From assembly GCF_014207745.1 (NCBI RefSeq), contig NZ_JACHJB010000003.1:682001-746000 (forward strand): a stretch of 64,000 nt of DNA. The letters run 5' to 3'. Position 1 is the first letter of the stretch, and each line of letters opens with the position of its first letter. The notes below the pieces were generated by a model. That model worked only from the letters and a program-made list of their open reading frames with translations. It was not told where the DNA came from and did not search any database. Source of the DNA: Nonomuraea muscovyensis (GTDB lineage Bacteria; Actinomycetota; Actinomycetes; Streptosporangiales; Streptosporangiaceae). The translations under genes and the position numbers were made by a program. Below, in pieces: positions 1-8,421 of the stretch.

Positions 1-624
1 CGTCTCGCCGCTGCAACTGATCGCCACGGCCACGTCGCCGGGGCGCAGCAGGGCGGCACTGGTGAGGGCGAGGTGGGCGTCGGCGAACGGATGGCTGGAC
101 ACGCCGATCCGCAGCAGCTTCTGCGACATGTCGGCGGCCACCAGGCCCGAGGCGGCCACGCCGTACACGTCGACGCGGCGGGCGGCGGCGATGGCGGTCA
201 CCACCCGGCCGAGCAGGACCGGGTCGAGCTGCGCCGCCGTGTCGGCCAGCGCCTCCGCCTCCGAGCGGGCGACCTTGGCGATGACGTCGGTGAGCGGGTC
301 GTCGGGGCCGAGGTCGCCGGGCACGAGCCGGTCCGGCTCCCTGGCCTGCTCCTTGGCGACGGCCGCGGCCAGCGCGAAGCGGAGCTGCGAGTAGCCGGAG
401 AAGCCGAGCACGCGGGCGGTGCGGACGATGGTCGCCTCGCTGGTGCCGGACACCGCGCTGAACTCGGTGATGGTGCTCCGGACCACGAGCTCGGGGTCGC
501 TGAGGATGATGCGGGCGATGGTCTGCGCCGCGGGCGTGAGCGACGGCAACACCGCCCGCACCGCGGCCACCGGGTTGGCGGGCTGCGCAGGGGTGGTGGC
601 GCCGGGCACCCGGCCGCCGGTCAT
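1..624 (-). CDS. MurR/RpiR-family transcriptional regulator (C-terminus off the left edge)
   Basis: Only the first 208 codons are present; the reading frame is still open at base 1. The N-terminal ~80 residues carry the RpiR helix-turn-helix (…ITEFSAVSGTSEATIVRTAR…), followed by the beginning of a SIS sugar-phosphate-binding domain (RRVDVYGVAASGLVAADMSQK). Family members sense phosphorylated amino sugars such as MurNAc-6-P or GlcNAc-6-P. The ATG overlaps the stop of the upstream hexosaminidase gene as ATGA (621-624), so the two are probably translationally coupled. Context (NagZ-like enzyme, AnmK) suggests control of cell-wall sugar recycling. That role is inferred. Confidence 0.9.
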   Translation of the reverse strand, partial: MTGGRVPGATTPAQPANPVAAVRAVLPSLTPAAQTIARIILSDPELVVRSTITEFSAVSGTSEATIVRTARVLGFSGYSQLRFALAAAVAKEQAREPDRLVPGDLGPDDPLTDVIAKVARSEAEALADTAAQLDPVLLGRVVTAIAAARRVDVYGVAASGLVAADMSQKLLRIGVSSHPFADAHLALTSAALLRPGDVAVAISCSGET

Positions 625-2060
625 CGCACCAGCCATTCGGCCGCGGCCCGTGCCGAGACGCGGGAGACGCCGTGCGTGGCGACATGGGTGGCGTGCGGGC
701 CGGCGGGCGGGTCGGCCGGGACACCGGTGTCCACGACGATGACGTCGGGGCGCACCCGTACGGCCTGCGCCACCCGCTCCCGGACCCAGGCGTGCCGGGC
801 GGCGTCGTGCACCACGAGCACCACCGGCCGGTCGTCGAACGGTGGCAGCTCGCCCTCCTCCGCGAGCCGGGCGCGGGCGGTGCCGGGCAGCAGTTCGGCG
901 AGCGCGGCCGTCAGGCCGGCCGGCATGGCCGGGTCGACGGCCTGGCTGAAGCGGGTGTTGACCTCCACGACGAGCGGTGGCCGGGTCAGCCGGCCGGTCC
1001 CGGACGTGGTGAGCGCCGCCCGGGCGGCGTCGAGGCCCACGCCGGGGTCGGCGTCGGCGCGGGCCTTCTCGCGCAGCGCCGCCTGCTCGCCGTACCAGTC
1101 GGACACGGCCCGCACCCGGGCGGCGGCCTGCGCCAGGCGCTCCTCGGGGAGCACGCCCTCGCGGACGGCCGCCACGATGGCGTCGCGCAGCTCGTACAGG
1201 GTGCGCTCGGTGGTGAGGCCGGCGCAGATGGCGTCGGCGCCGGCGGCGAGGGCGCGCACGGCGATCTCGCCGGGGGTGAACCTGGCCGCCACCGCCCGCA
1301 TCTCGATCGCGTCCGTGACCAGCATCCCGTCGAAGCCCAGCCCGTCCCGGAGCAGGTCGGTCAGGATGGCGCGGCTGAGCGTGGCGGGCAGCTCGGGGTC
1401 GAGGGCGGGCACCAGCAGGTGGCCGCACATGATCGCCCGGACGCCGGCCCGGATCGCGGCGCGGAACGGCGGCAGGTCGCGTTCCGCCAGCACCTGTCCG
1501 GAGGCGTGCACGGTCGGCAGCGCCAGGTGTGAGTCGGTGGCCGTGTCGCCGTGGCCGGGGAAGTGCTTGGCGCAGGCGGCGACCCCCGCTCCCTGCACGC
1601 CGTGGACGTAGGCGACGGTGTGCCGGGCGACGAGGTCCGCCGTCGGGCCGAACGAGCGGACGCCGATCACCGGGTTGGCCGGGTCGGCGTTGACGTCGGC
1701 CGAGGGCGCGTAGTTGAGCGTGATGTCGGCTTCGGCGAGCATCCGGCCGATCTGGCGGCCCACCCGCTCGGTGAGGGCGACGTCGTCGATCACGCCGAGC
1801 GCGCGGTTGCCGGGGAAGGAGCTGCCGGCGGCCACCTCCAGTCTGGTGACTGCCCCGCCCTCCTCGTCGACGGCGACGACGACGCCGGGATTCTCGGCGC
1901 GCAGGGCCCGTACGTGCCCCGCGTCCGGCCGGTTGCGGGCGAACAGCACCGCTCCGCCCAGTCCCTCGCCCAGGGCCCTGCGCAGCCAGTCGGGTGCGGT
2001 GGTCTCTTCGTAGCCGGGCTGCAGGACCGCCAGGGCGAGTCGGTACAGGTCAGCGGACAT
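621..2060 (-). CDS. nagZ: Glycoside hydrolase family 3 beta-N-acetylhexosaminidase (NagZ-like)
   Basis: A 479-residue GH3 protein. The NagZ signature KHFPGHGDTATDSH lies at about residues 164-177 and contains the His/Asp acid-base pair. The nucleophile aspartate is in LVTDAIEM near residue 249, and DEEGGAVTRL is the usual substrate-side motif. NagZ enzymes remove N-acetylglucosamine from muropeptide fragments. The start at 2060 is chosen because GAAGGA precedes it at good spacing; an upstream in-frame extension lacks family similarity. No signal peptide is obvious. The C-terminal ~130 residues form the extra GH3 domain absent from short Gram-negative NagZ. It is co-transcribed with the RpiR regulator and divergent from the GHL10/anmK pair. 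Confidence 0.9.
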   Translation of the reverse strand: MSADLYRLALAVLQPGYEETTAPDWLRRALGEGLGGAVLFARNRPDAGHVRALRAENPGVVVAVDEEGGAVTRLEVAAGSSFPGNRALGVIDDVALTERVGRQIGRMLAEADITLNYAPSADVNADPANPVIGVRSFGPTADLVARHTVAYVHGVQGAGVAACAKHFPGHGDTATDSHLALPTVHASGQVLAERDLPPFRAAIRAGVRAIMCGHLLVPALDPELPATLSRAILTDLLRDGLGFDGMLVTDAIEMRAVAARFTPGEIAVRALAAGADAICAGLTTERTLYELRDAIVAAVREGVLPEERLAQAAARVRAVSDWYGEQAALREKARADADPGVGLDAARAALTTSGTGRLTRPPLVVEVNTRFSQAVDPAMPAGLTAALAELLPGTARARLAEEGELPPFDDRPVVLVVHDAARHAWVRERVAQAVRVRPDVIVVDTGVPADPPAGPHATHVATHGVSRVSARAAAEWLVR

Positions 2061-2089
2061 GTGGCAGTTTCCTTCACGGTTGTTGAATT

Positions 2090-2102
2090 GAAGGTAATTT
2101 TC
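2090..2102. promoter_or_regulatory. Candidate RpiR operator between divergent nagZ and GHL10 genes
   Basis: The 87-bp divergent gap holds an AT-richer imperfect inverted repeat, GAAGGTAATTTTC (arms GAA..T / A..TTC). It sits 30 bp upstream of nagZ and 45 bp upstream of the GHL10 gene. With an RpiR gene in the same operon, this is the natural operator candidate. No binding motif was verified. Confidence 0.4.
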
Positions 2103-2147
2103 TGTCATCGTCGCCCTCGACACAACCGCTTCCCGGAGGCCACCCCC

Positions 2148-3698
2148 ATGCCCAGCAGAAGGACAGTTCTCAAGGGTCTCGCCCTCGCCGCCGCCGCCAC
2201 CGCAGTACCGCTGCCCGCCTTAGCCTCCTCCGCGTCCTCGCTCGACGACGCCTACGTCCCGCCGCTGCGCCAGATGCGCGGCATGTGGATCGCGTCGGTC
2301 GTCAACATCAACTGGCCCTCCAAGCAGGGGCTGAGCGTGGACCAGCAGAAGGCCGAGTACATCGCCTGGATGGACCTGGCCGTGCAGCGCAAGCTCAACT
2401 CGGTCTTCGTGCAGATCCGGCCGACCGCCGACGCCTTCTGGCCGTCGCCGTTCGAGCCGTGGTCGCACTGGCTGACCGGCACCCAGGGGCAGGATCCCGG
2501 CTACGACCCCCTCGGATTCGCCGTGGAGGAGGCGCACAAGCGCGGCCTGGCCTTCCACGCGTGGTTCAACCCGTATCGCGTCTCCATGCAGCCGGACCCG
2601 GCCCAGCTCCACCCCGACCACCCCGGCCGCAAGCACCCCGACTGGATCCTGCCGTTCGGCGGCAAGCTCTACTACAACCCTGGCCTGCCCGAGGTGCGGA
2701 AGTTCTGCCAGGACGCCATGCTCGACGCGCTCACCCGCTACGACATCGACGGCCTGCACTTCGACGACTACTTCTACCCCACCAACACCACGGCCTTCGA
2801 CGACAGCGCCGCGTTCGCCCAGCACGGGGCCGGCTTCCCCGACCTGGCCACCTGGCGCCGCCACAACGTCGACCTCATGGTCTCGGAGATGCAGCAGCGC
2901 GTCCGCGAGGTCAGGCCGGAGGTCGCCTGGGGCATCAGCCCGTCGGGCATCTGGCGCAACAAGGCCGTCGACCCGCTCGGCTCCGACACCAACGGCGGCC
3001 AGTCGTACGACAACCTGCACGCCGACACGCGCGGCTGGGTGAAGAAAGGCTGGCTCGACTACATCGCGCCGCAGCTCTACTGGTACATCGGCCAGCCGCC
3101 CGCCGACTACTCCAAGCTCGTCCCGTGGTGGTCGGACGTGGCGAGCGGCACGAACACGCTGCTGTGGATCGGCCAGGCGGCCTACAAGGCGGGCGACCCG
3201 GCGCAGGCGGCCCCGTGGCAGGACCCGGCCGAGCTGTCCAAGCACCTCACGCTCAACCGCGCCCACCCCGAGATCTCCGGCGACATCTGGTACAACGCCA
3301 ACGACCTGCGCGCCGACCGGATCGCCTCGATCAGCACGGCCGTCGGCGACCACTACACCCGCCCCGCGCTGGCGCCGGTCCTGCCCCGGCTGGCGGGCGG
3401 CGAAGGGCCGCGGCGTCCCGTCGTGGCGTACGCGCTGCGCCGCCCGGCCGGTGGCGTGGAGGTGCGGGCGGTCGCGACGGGCCGCGACGAGCCGTTCCAG
3501 TTCGCGGTGTTCCGCTTCCCGGACCGGGCGGCCTCGGGGGCCTTCGGCGACGCGCGTCACCTCGTCGCCGTCGTCCCCGGCGACCGGCAGGTCCGATGGG
3601 TGGACCCCGACGGCAAGCGGGGTGACCACTACTACGTGGTGGCGGTCGACCGGGCCAACCGGACGAGCAGGCCCAGCAACGGGTTCAGGGTCCTCTAG
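2148..3698 (+). CDS. Secreted GHL10 (DUF187) family glycoside hydrolase
   Basis: A 516-residue protein with a Tat-type signal (SRRTVLKG followed by an Ala-rich hydrophobic stretch and ALA-S cleavage region). The mature N-terminus begins with the GHL10 signature LRQMRGMWIASVVNINWPS. YDIDGLHFDDYFYP, a typical (beta/alpha)8 active-site segment with the acidic pair, lies near residue 205. The C-terminal ~110 residues resemble a fibronectin-III-like module. Relatives such as YngK are thought to act on cell-wall or extracellular glycans, but the substrate is not established. The ATG at 2148 has GGAGG at 2135-2139. anmK follows 8 bp downstream, implying one operon for wall sugar processing. Confidence 0.88.
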   Translation: MPSRRTVLKGLALAAAATAVPLPALASSASSLDDAYVPPLRQMRGMWIASVVNINWPSKQGLSVDQQKAEYIAWMDLAVQRKLNSVFVQIRPTADAFWPSPFEPWSHWLTGTQGQDPGYDPLGFAVEEAHKRGLAFHAWFNPYRVSMQPDPAQLHPDHPGRKHPDWILPFGGKLYYNPGLPEVRKFCQDAMLDALTRYDIDGLHFDDYFYPTNTTAFDDSAAFAQHGAGFPDLATWRRHNVDLMVSEMQQRVREVRPEVAWGISPSGIWRNKAVDPLGSDTNGGQSYDNLHADTRGWVKKGWLDYIAPQLYWYIGQPPADYSKLVPWWSDVASGTNTLLWIGQAAYKAGDPAQAAPWQDPAELSKHLTLNRAHPEISGDIWYNANDLRADRIASISTAVGDHYTRPALAPVLPRLAGGEGPRRPVVAYALRRPAGGVEVRAVATGRDEPFQFAVFRFPDRAASGAFGDARHLVAVVPGDRQVRWVDPDGKRGDHYYVVAVDRANRTSRPSNGFRVL

Positions 3699-3706
3699 GG
3701 AGCGCG

Positions 3707-4831
3707 ATGCGGGTTCTCGGTCTCATCTCCGGCACGTCGCACGACGGCATCGACAGCGCGGTCGTCGACTGGTCACTCGACGGCGGCACGCTCATCGGCA
3801 GGATCGAGCACGTCGGCGAGCGGCCGTACGAGGCCGGGCTGAGAGCCCGCATCGTCGCCGCCCTCCCGCCCAACCGGGTGGACATGGGGGAGGTGTGCGC
3901 GCTCGACACCCTCATCGGCCAGGCGTTCGCCGACGCGGCACGGCACGGGCCCAGGGCGGACCTGATCTGCTCCCACGGGCAGACGCTGTTCCACTGGGTG
4001 GAAGGTGGCCGGGTGCTGGGCACGCTGCAGCTCGGCCAGCCCGCCTGGATCGCCGAGCGCACCGGGCTGCCGGTCGTCTCGGACGTGCGGGTCCGCGACG
4101 TCGCCGCCGGTGGGCAGGGCGCGCCGCTCGTGTCGTATCTCGACCTGCTGCTCGTGGCGGGGCTGCCCGGCCGCGCCGGAGCGCTCAACCTCGGCGGCAT
4201 CGCCAACCTGACCGTCGCCGGGACGGCCGCCGCGGGCCCGATCGCCTACGACACCGGGCCCGCGTGCGCCCTCATCGACGCCGCGGCGCCGCCGTACGAC
4301 GAGGACGGCGCGCTCGGCGCGGCGGGCACGGTGGACGAGAAGCTGCTCGCCGAGCTGCTGACCGAGCCCTACTACGCCCAGGACCCGCCGAAGACGACCG
4401 GCAAGGAACTCTTCACGCCCGGCTACGTCCGCGCCCGAGCCGGAGCCGACCTGCCGCTGCCCGATCTGGTGGCCACGCTGACGGCGCTGACCGCCGAGAC
4501 CGTCGCCGCCGAGCTGCGCGGGCACCGGCTCGACACGGTGGTCGTGTCGGGCGGCGGTGTGCGCAACCCCACGCTGATGGGCATGCTGCGCGCACGCGCG
4601 CCGCACACGCGGCTGATGGCCAGCGACGAGCTCGGCGTGCCGGCCGGAGCGAAGGAGGCCGTCGCCTTCTCGCTCTTCGGCTGGCTCACCGCGCACGGCC
4701 TGCCGGCCACCGTGCCCGGGTGCACGGGCGCCACGGGGGCGCGCGTGCTGGGCACGGTGACACCTGGCTCCGACCCTCTGACGCTGCCGGAACCCCTCGC
4801 CGAAGCCCCGGTCGCGATCCGGCTGCTATGA
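3707..4831 (+). CDS. anmK: Anhydro-N-acetylmuramic acid kinase
   Basis: 374 residues, the usual AnmK length. The N-terminal phosphate motif GLISGTSHDGIDSA is diagnostic, and LSHGQTLFH-like (CSHGQTLFHW), LNLGGIANLT and VSGGGVRNPTLM are the further ASKHA-fold motifs. The enzyme converts 1,6-anhydro-MurNAc to MurNAc-6-phosphate during peptidoglycan recycling. Its substrate arises from lytic transglycosylase products trimmed by NagZ, which matches the neighbouring gene. It starts 8 bp after the GHL10 stop. The 3' end overlaps the convergent FHA gene by 6 bp. Confidence 0.95.
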   Translation: MRVLGLISGTSHDGIDSAVVDWSLDGGTLIGRIEHVGERPYEAGLRARIVAALPPNRVDMGEVCALDTLIGQAFADAARHGPRADLICSHGQTLFHWVEGGRVLGTLQLGQPAWIAERTGLPVVSDVRVRDVAAGGQGAPLVSYLDLLLVAGLPGRAGALNLGGIANLTVAGTAAAGPIAYDTGPACALIDAAAPPYDEDGALGAAGTVDEKLLAELLTEPYYAQDPPKTTGKELFTPGYVRARAGADLPLPDLVATLTALTAETVAAELRGHRLDTVVVSGGGVRNPTLMGMLRARAPHTRLMASDELGVPAGAKEAVAFSLFGWLTAHGLPATVPGCTGATGARVLGTVTPGSDPLTLPEPLAEAPVAIRLL

Positions 4832-5470
4832 AGCCCTGCGCCCGGCGGCCGACGGCTGGTCGGCCGCGGCTCCCGCCCGCTGCGGTGGCACCACAGGGGT
4901 GGGGCGCACCAGGCCCAGCGCGACGACCTCGTTGGCCAGCCGCGTGCGCCGGTTGGTGCCCTCCGGGATCCGGAACTTCTGGTAGAGCCGCAGCAGGTGC
5001 TGCTTGACCGCGGCTTCGGTCACGACGAGGTCGTCGGCGATCTCGCGGGCGGTCGCCGGGGCGACGAACGCCTCGTCCGACAGCGCCGGCCGGCAGAGCG
5101 AGGTCAGCACGTCGACCTCGCGTCTGGTCAGCTCGGGCGCCGCCGCCCTGCGGAGCTCGATCTCGGGGGTGAAGTCCTCGCGGGGGACTCCGCCGATGCG
5201 ACCGCGCGCCGCGCCGAAGGAGACGACGTCGCCGTCGTCCAGGACCCTCCGGGCGATCGGCCTGCCATTCACCCGCGTGCCGTTGCGGGACAGGCCCAGG
5301 TCAACGACATACAGGTAGGGTCCTCGCCTGACGAACTCGGCATGGAGTCGAGACACGCTCGGATCGGTCAGCCGGATGTCGACACCGCGGCCCCTCCCCA
5401 CCGTCGTGATCTCGGGGCGCAACGGGACCACCTCGCCGGTGTCCTCGATGCGTATGAACGGCCCCTCCAC
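4826..5470 (-). CDS. FHA domain protein with C-terminal helix-turn-helix
   Basis: 214 residues. An N-terminal forkhead-associated domain (about 15-90) carries the phosphothreonine-binding signature: GRG, SVSRLH and SRNGTRVNG. A C-terminal winged-helix/LuxR-like region (about 115-190) contains LTRREVDVLTSL and ATAREIADDLVVTEAAVKQHLLRLYQKF. FHA domains dock to phosphothreonine, so the protein may link a Ser/Thr kinase to transcription. Whether it binds DNA is inferred. The start is GTG with a strong GGGGAGGA upstream. It is convergent with anmK and divergent from the citrate synthase locus. Confidence 0.82.
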   Translation of the reverse strand: MEGPFIRIEDTGEVVPLRPEITTVGRGRGVDIRLTDPSVSRLHAEFVRRGPYLYVVDLGLSRNGTRVNGRPIARRVLDDGDVVSFGAARGRIGGVPREDFTPEIELRRAAAPELTRREVDVLTSLCRPALSDEAFVAPATAREIADDLVVTEAAVKQHLLRLYQKFRIPEGTNRRTRLANEVVALGLVRPTPVVPPQRAGAAADQPSAAGRRAS

Positions 5471-5570
5471 GGCAGTTCCTCCCCAGGTAGCCCGCCGTAA
5501 CTATTACTACAGCTCCGGCTTACCCAACCGAGGGGATGCGGAATCGCCTTTGCCATAAGGAGAATCCCGC

Positions 5571-5636
5571 ATGAAATTGGTCTGGACCTCTGCCGACGGT
5601 TTTACCTGCTCACGGGTAGACTTCCAGCGACGATAA
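5571..5636 (+). CDS. Possible 21-residue leader ORF upstream of citrate synthase
   Basis: A short ORF beginning MKLVWTSADG and containing one Cys. It is preceded by AAGGAG at 5557-5562 with an 8-nt spacer, as good a ribosome-binding site as most genes here. Its stop TAA is 15 nt before the citrate synthase ATG and 3 nt before that gene's GGAGGAAA. This placement would allow translational coupling or attenuation. I recognise no homologue. It could also be fortuitous. Confidence 0.4.
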   Translation: MKLVWTSADGFTCSRVDFQRR

Positions 5637-5651
5637 GCGGAGGAAACACTC

Positions 5652-6773
5652 ATGGCGGACAAGCCCACGAAAGGCCTGGCCGACGTCGTAGCCGCGTCCA
5701 CTGCGCTGAGCGACATCGACGGGAAGGCCGGTCGTCTCTTCTACCGTGGATACGACATCCATGACCTGGCCGGCCGAGCGACGTTCGAGGAGACCGCGCA
5801 CCTGCTCCAGCGGGGCAAGCTGCCCAGCCGCGCGGAGCTGGCGGAGTTCGGCGCCGAGTTGGTCCGGGGCCGTGAGCTGGGCTCGCTCGTGTCCGCGAAC
5901 ATCCCTGAGATCGCCGAGAAGCAGAAACCGATGGAGGCGCTGCGCAGCCTGGTCTCCCTGTCGGGCGCCGACGATCTCGACAAGGACTCCATCGAGCCCG
6001 ACGCCAACCTGCGCAAGGCCGCCCGGCTGACCGCGCAGCAGCCGCTGCTCGTCGCCCGCTACCACGCGGCCCGCACCGGGGGCCGGACGCCCGAGCCCGA
6101 CGCCGAGCTGAACATCGCCGCGAACTTCCTGCTTCAGGTCACCGGCCGCATGCCGGAGCGGCGCGAGATCGAGATCTTCGACGCCTGCCTGGTGCTGCAC
6201 GCCGACCACACCATGAACGCCTCCACGTTCGCCGCCCGCGTGTGCGCCGCGACCCTGTCGGACATGCACTCCGCCATCGTCGCCGCGATCGGCACGCTCA
6301 AGGGCCCGCTGCACGGCGGCGCGAACGAGCAGGTCATGAAGACCCTGGAGTCGATCTCGCCGTCCGGCGTGGCCCAGGCCGTGCGCGACAGGCTGGCCGC
6401 GGGCGAGAAGATCATGGGCTTCGGACACCGGGTGTACAAGACCGAGGACCCGCGCGCCACCCACCTGCGCAAGATGTCGCAGGAGCTGGCCGAGGCGTCC
6501 GGTGACGACACCTACTACCGCATGTCGAAGGAGATGGAGGAGGTCGTCTTCGAGACCAAGGGGTTGTATCCGAACGTCGACTTCTACGCGGCGTCGGTCT
6601 ACCACTACCTTGGCATTCCGACCGACCTCTTCACGCCGGTCTTCTCGATCAGCCGTATGTCGGGATGGACGGCCCATGTCATCGAGCAGCACGCCGACAA
6701 CCGGCTGATCCGCCCCGACAGTGAATACATCGGGGAGCGTGACCAGAAGTGGAAGCCGATCGAGGAACGGTGA
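5652..6773 (+). CDS. gltA: Citrate synthase (short, type I / 2-methylcitrate synthase-like)
   Basis: 373 residues, the length of the compact Gram-positive/archaeal form. Active-site segments are clear: LHADHTMNAS, GPLHGGANE (His), GFGHRVYK (His) and the C-terminal DFYAASVYHYLGIP…FSISRMSGWTAH. It condenses oxaloacetate with acetyl-CoA, but the same fold includes 2-methylcitrate synthases. The nearby isocitrate and malate dehydrogenases, and absence of prpB/prpD, favour the TCA role. GGAGGAAA precedes the ATG. The stop overlaps the next start as GTGA. Confidence 0.9.
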   Translation: MADKPTKGLADVVAASTALSDIDGKAGRLFYRGYDIHDLAGRATFEETAHLLQRGKLPSRAELAEFGAELVRGRELGSLVSANIPEIAEKQKPMEALRSLVSLSGADDLDKDSIEPDANLRKAARLTAQQPLLVARYHAARTGGRTPEPDAELNIAANFLLQVTGRMPERREIEIFDACLVLHADHTMNASTFAARVCAATLSDMHSAIVAAIGTLKGPLHGGANEQVMKTLESISPSGVAQAVRDRLAAGEKIMGFGHRVYKTEDPRATHLRKMSQELAEASGDDTYYRMSKEMEEVVFETKGLYPNVDFYAASVYHYLGIPTDLFTPVFSISRMSGWTAHVIEQHADNRLIRPDSEYIGERDQKWKPIEER

Positions 6774-7063
6774 ACCGTTCCGGCGAGACCTGGGGACCGT
6801 ACCCGCTGATCCTGGCGGGTGCGGTCGTCGCCGTTGCCACGGCACTGCTGGCGGACCTGAGGTGGGGCGGGTTCGCACTGGGGGGAATGATCATGATCGC
6901 GGCCGCGCTGCGCTTCGCCGGGTACGGCGGGGCGCTCGCCGTCCGCAGCAGGAAGACCGACGTCATCACGCTGGGCGTGTTCGGGTTCGTGCTCGTGCTG
7001 ACCTCGATGTTGCTGGGGAACAACGCGCTGAAGGCGTTCATCATGTCCCTTTTCGCACGGTGA
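6770..7063 (+). CDS. DUF3017 small membrane protein
   Basis: 97 residues with three predicted membrane helices: YPLILAGAVVAVATALLA, GGFALGGMIMIAAALRFAGY and VITLGVFGFVLVLTSMLLG. This matches the actinobacterial DUF3017 family, whose function is unknown. The GTG at 6770 overlaps the TGA of citrate synthase and so is preferred over an in-frame codon at 6749 lying inside that gene. A short gap separates it from isocitrate dehydrogenase, so the three may form one transcript. Confidence 0.8.
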   Translation: MNRSGETWGPYPLILAGAVVAVATALLADLRWGGFALGGMIMIAAALRFAGYGGALAVRSRKTDVITLGVFGFVLVLTSMLLGNNALKAFIMSLFAR

Positions 7064-7116
7064 CATGGCGGTCCGATAGCCTCAACGCATCCATTCATTG
7101 AAGGGGAACCATTCGC

Positions 7117-8334
7117 ATGCCCAAGATCAAGGTGGAGAATCCTGTCGTCGAGCTTGACGGCGACGAGATGACCCGGATCATCTGGCAGTTCATCAAGGAC
7201 CAGCTGATCCTTCCCTACCTCGACGTCGACCTGAAGTACTACGACCTCGGCATCGAGCACCGTGACGCCACGGACGACCAGGTGACGATCGACGCCGCCA
7301 ACGCCATCAAGAAGTACGGCGTCGGGGTGAAGTGCGCCACCATCACCCCGGACGAGGCGCGGGTCGAGGAGTTCGGCCTGAAGAAGATGTGGAGGTCCCC
7401 GAACGGGACCATCCGCAACATCCTCGGCGGCGTCATCTTCCGCGAGCCGATCATCATGTCCAACGTGCCGCGTCTGGTCCCCGGCTGGACCAAGCCGATC
7501 GTCGTCGGCCGTCACGCCTTCGGCGACCAGTACCGCGCCACCGACCTCAAGGTCCCCGGCGCGGGCACGCTGACCCTCACCTTCACCCCGAAGGACGGCT
7601 CCGAGCCGATCGAGCTGGACGTCTACGACTTCCCCGGCCCCGGCGTCGCGCTGGCCATGTACAACCTGGACGAGTCGATCCGCGACTTCGCCCGCGCGTC
7701 CATGCGCTACGGCCTGGCCCGCAACTACCCGGTCTACCTCTCCACCAAGAACACGATCCTCAAGGCCTACGACGGCCGCTTCAAGGACATCTTCGCCGAG
7801 GTCTTCGAGGCCGAGTTCAAGGAGGACTTCGAGAAGGCCGGGCTCACCTACGAGCACCGCCTGATCGACGACATGGTCGCCGCGGCCATGAAGTGGGAGG
7901 GCGGCTACGTCTGGGCGTGCAAGAACTACGACGGCGACGTGCAGTCCGACACGGTCGCGCAGGGCTTCGGCTCGCTCGGCCTGATGACGTCCGTCCTCAT
8001 GACGCCCGACGGCCGCACCGTCGAGGCCGAGGCCGCGCACGGCACGGTGACCCGTCACTACCGCCAGCACCAGCAGGGCAAGCCCACCTCCACCAACCCG
8101 ATCGCCTCGATCTTCGCGTGGACGCGTGGCCTGGCCCACCGCGGCAAGCTCGACAACACCCCCGCGGTGACCGAGTTCGCCAACACGCTGGAGCGGGTCT
8201 GCATCGAGACCGTCGAGAGCGGTCAGATGACCAAGGACCTGGCGCTGCTCGTCGGCGGCGACGCCGAGTGGCTGACCACCCAGGACTTCCTGGCCGCGCT
8301 GGACGAGAACCTCAAGAAGAAGATGTCCGCCTAG
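7117..8334 (+). CDS. icd: NADP-dependent isocitrate dehydrogenase (homodimeric, eukaryote-like type)
   Basis: 405 residues. The N-terminus (NPVVELDGDEMTRIIW) and KCATITPDEARVEEF, SPNGTIRNILGG, GRHAFGDQY and EAAHGTVTRHYR motifs match the type II NADP-dependent enzymes, not the monomeric form common in some actinobacteria. It oxidatively decarboxylates isocitrate to 2-oxoglutarate. GAAGGGGAA lies before the ATG. Citrate synthase is 340 bp upstream and malate dehydrogenase 14.5 kb downstream. A strong hairpin terminator follows the stop. Confidence 0.95.
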   Translation: MPKIKVENPVVELDGDEMTRIIWQFIKDQLILPYLDVDLKYYDLGIEHRDATDDQVTIDAANAIKKYGVGVKCATITPDEARVEEFGLKKMWRSPNGTIRNILGGVIFREPIIMSNVPRLVPGWTKPIVVGRHAFGDQYRATDLKVPGAGTLTLTFTPKDGSEPIELDVYDFPGPGVALAMYNLDESIRDFARASMRYGLARNYPVYLSTKNTILKAYDGRFKDIFAEVFEAEFKEDFEKAGLTYEHRLIDDMVAAAMKWEGGYVWACKNYDGDVQSDTVAQGFGSLGLMTSVLMTPDGRTVEAEAAHGTVTRHYRQHQQGKPTSTNPIASIFAWTRGLAHRGKLDNTPAVTEFANTLERVCIETVESGQMTKDLALLVGGDAEWLTTQDFLAALDENLKKKMSA

Positions 8335-8344
8335 ACGTCGAATG

Positions 8345-8385
8345 CGGCCTCTACCTGCGATTACTACGCAAGGTAGGGGCCGTTT
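8345..8385. terminator. Intrinsic terminator after icd
   Basis: The arms CGGCCTCTACCTGCG (8345-8359) and CGCAAGGTAGGGGCCG (8367-8382) pair with one bulge and one G-T, around a 7-nt loop, followed by TTT. It separates icd from the convergent hydrolase gene and could serve both. Confidence 0.8.
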
Positions 8386-8421
8386 CGCATGCACCTCCAG
8401 CGTCGGATGAGCGCTCCCGCG

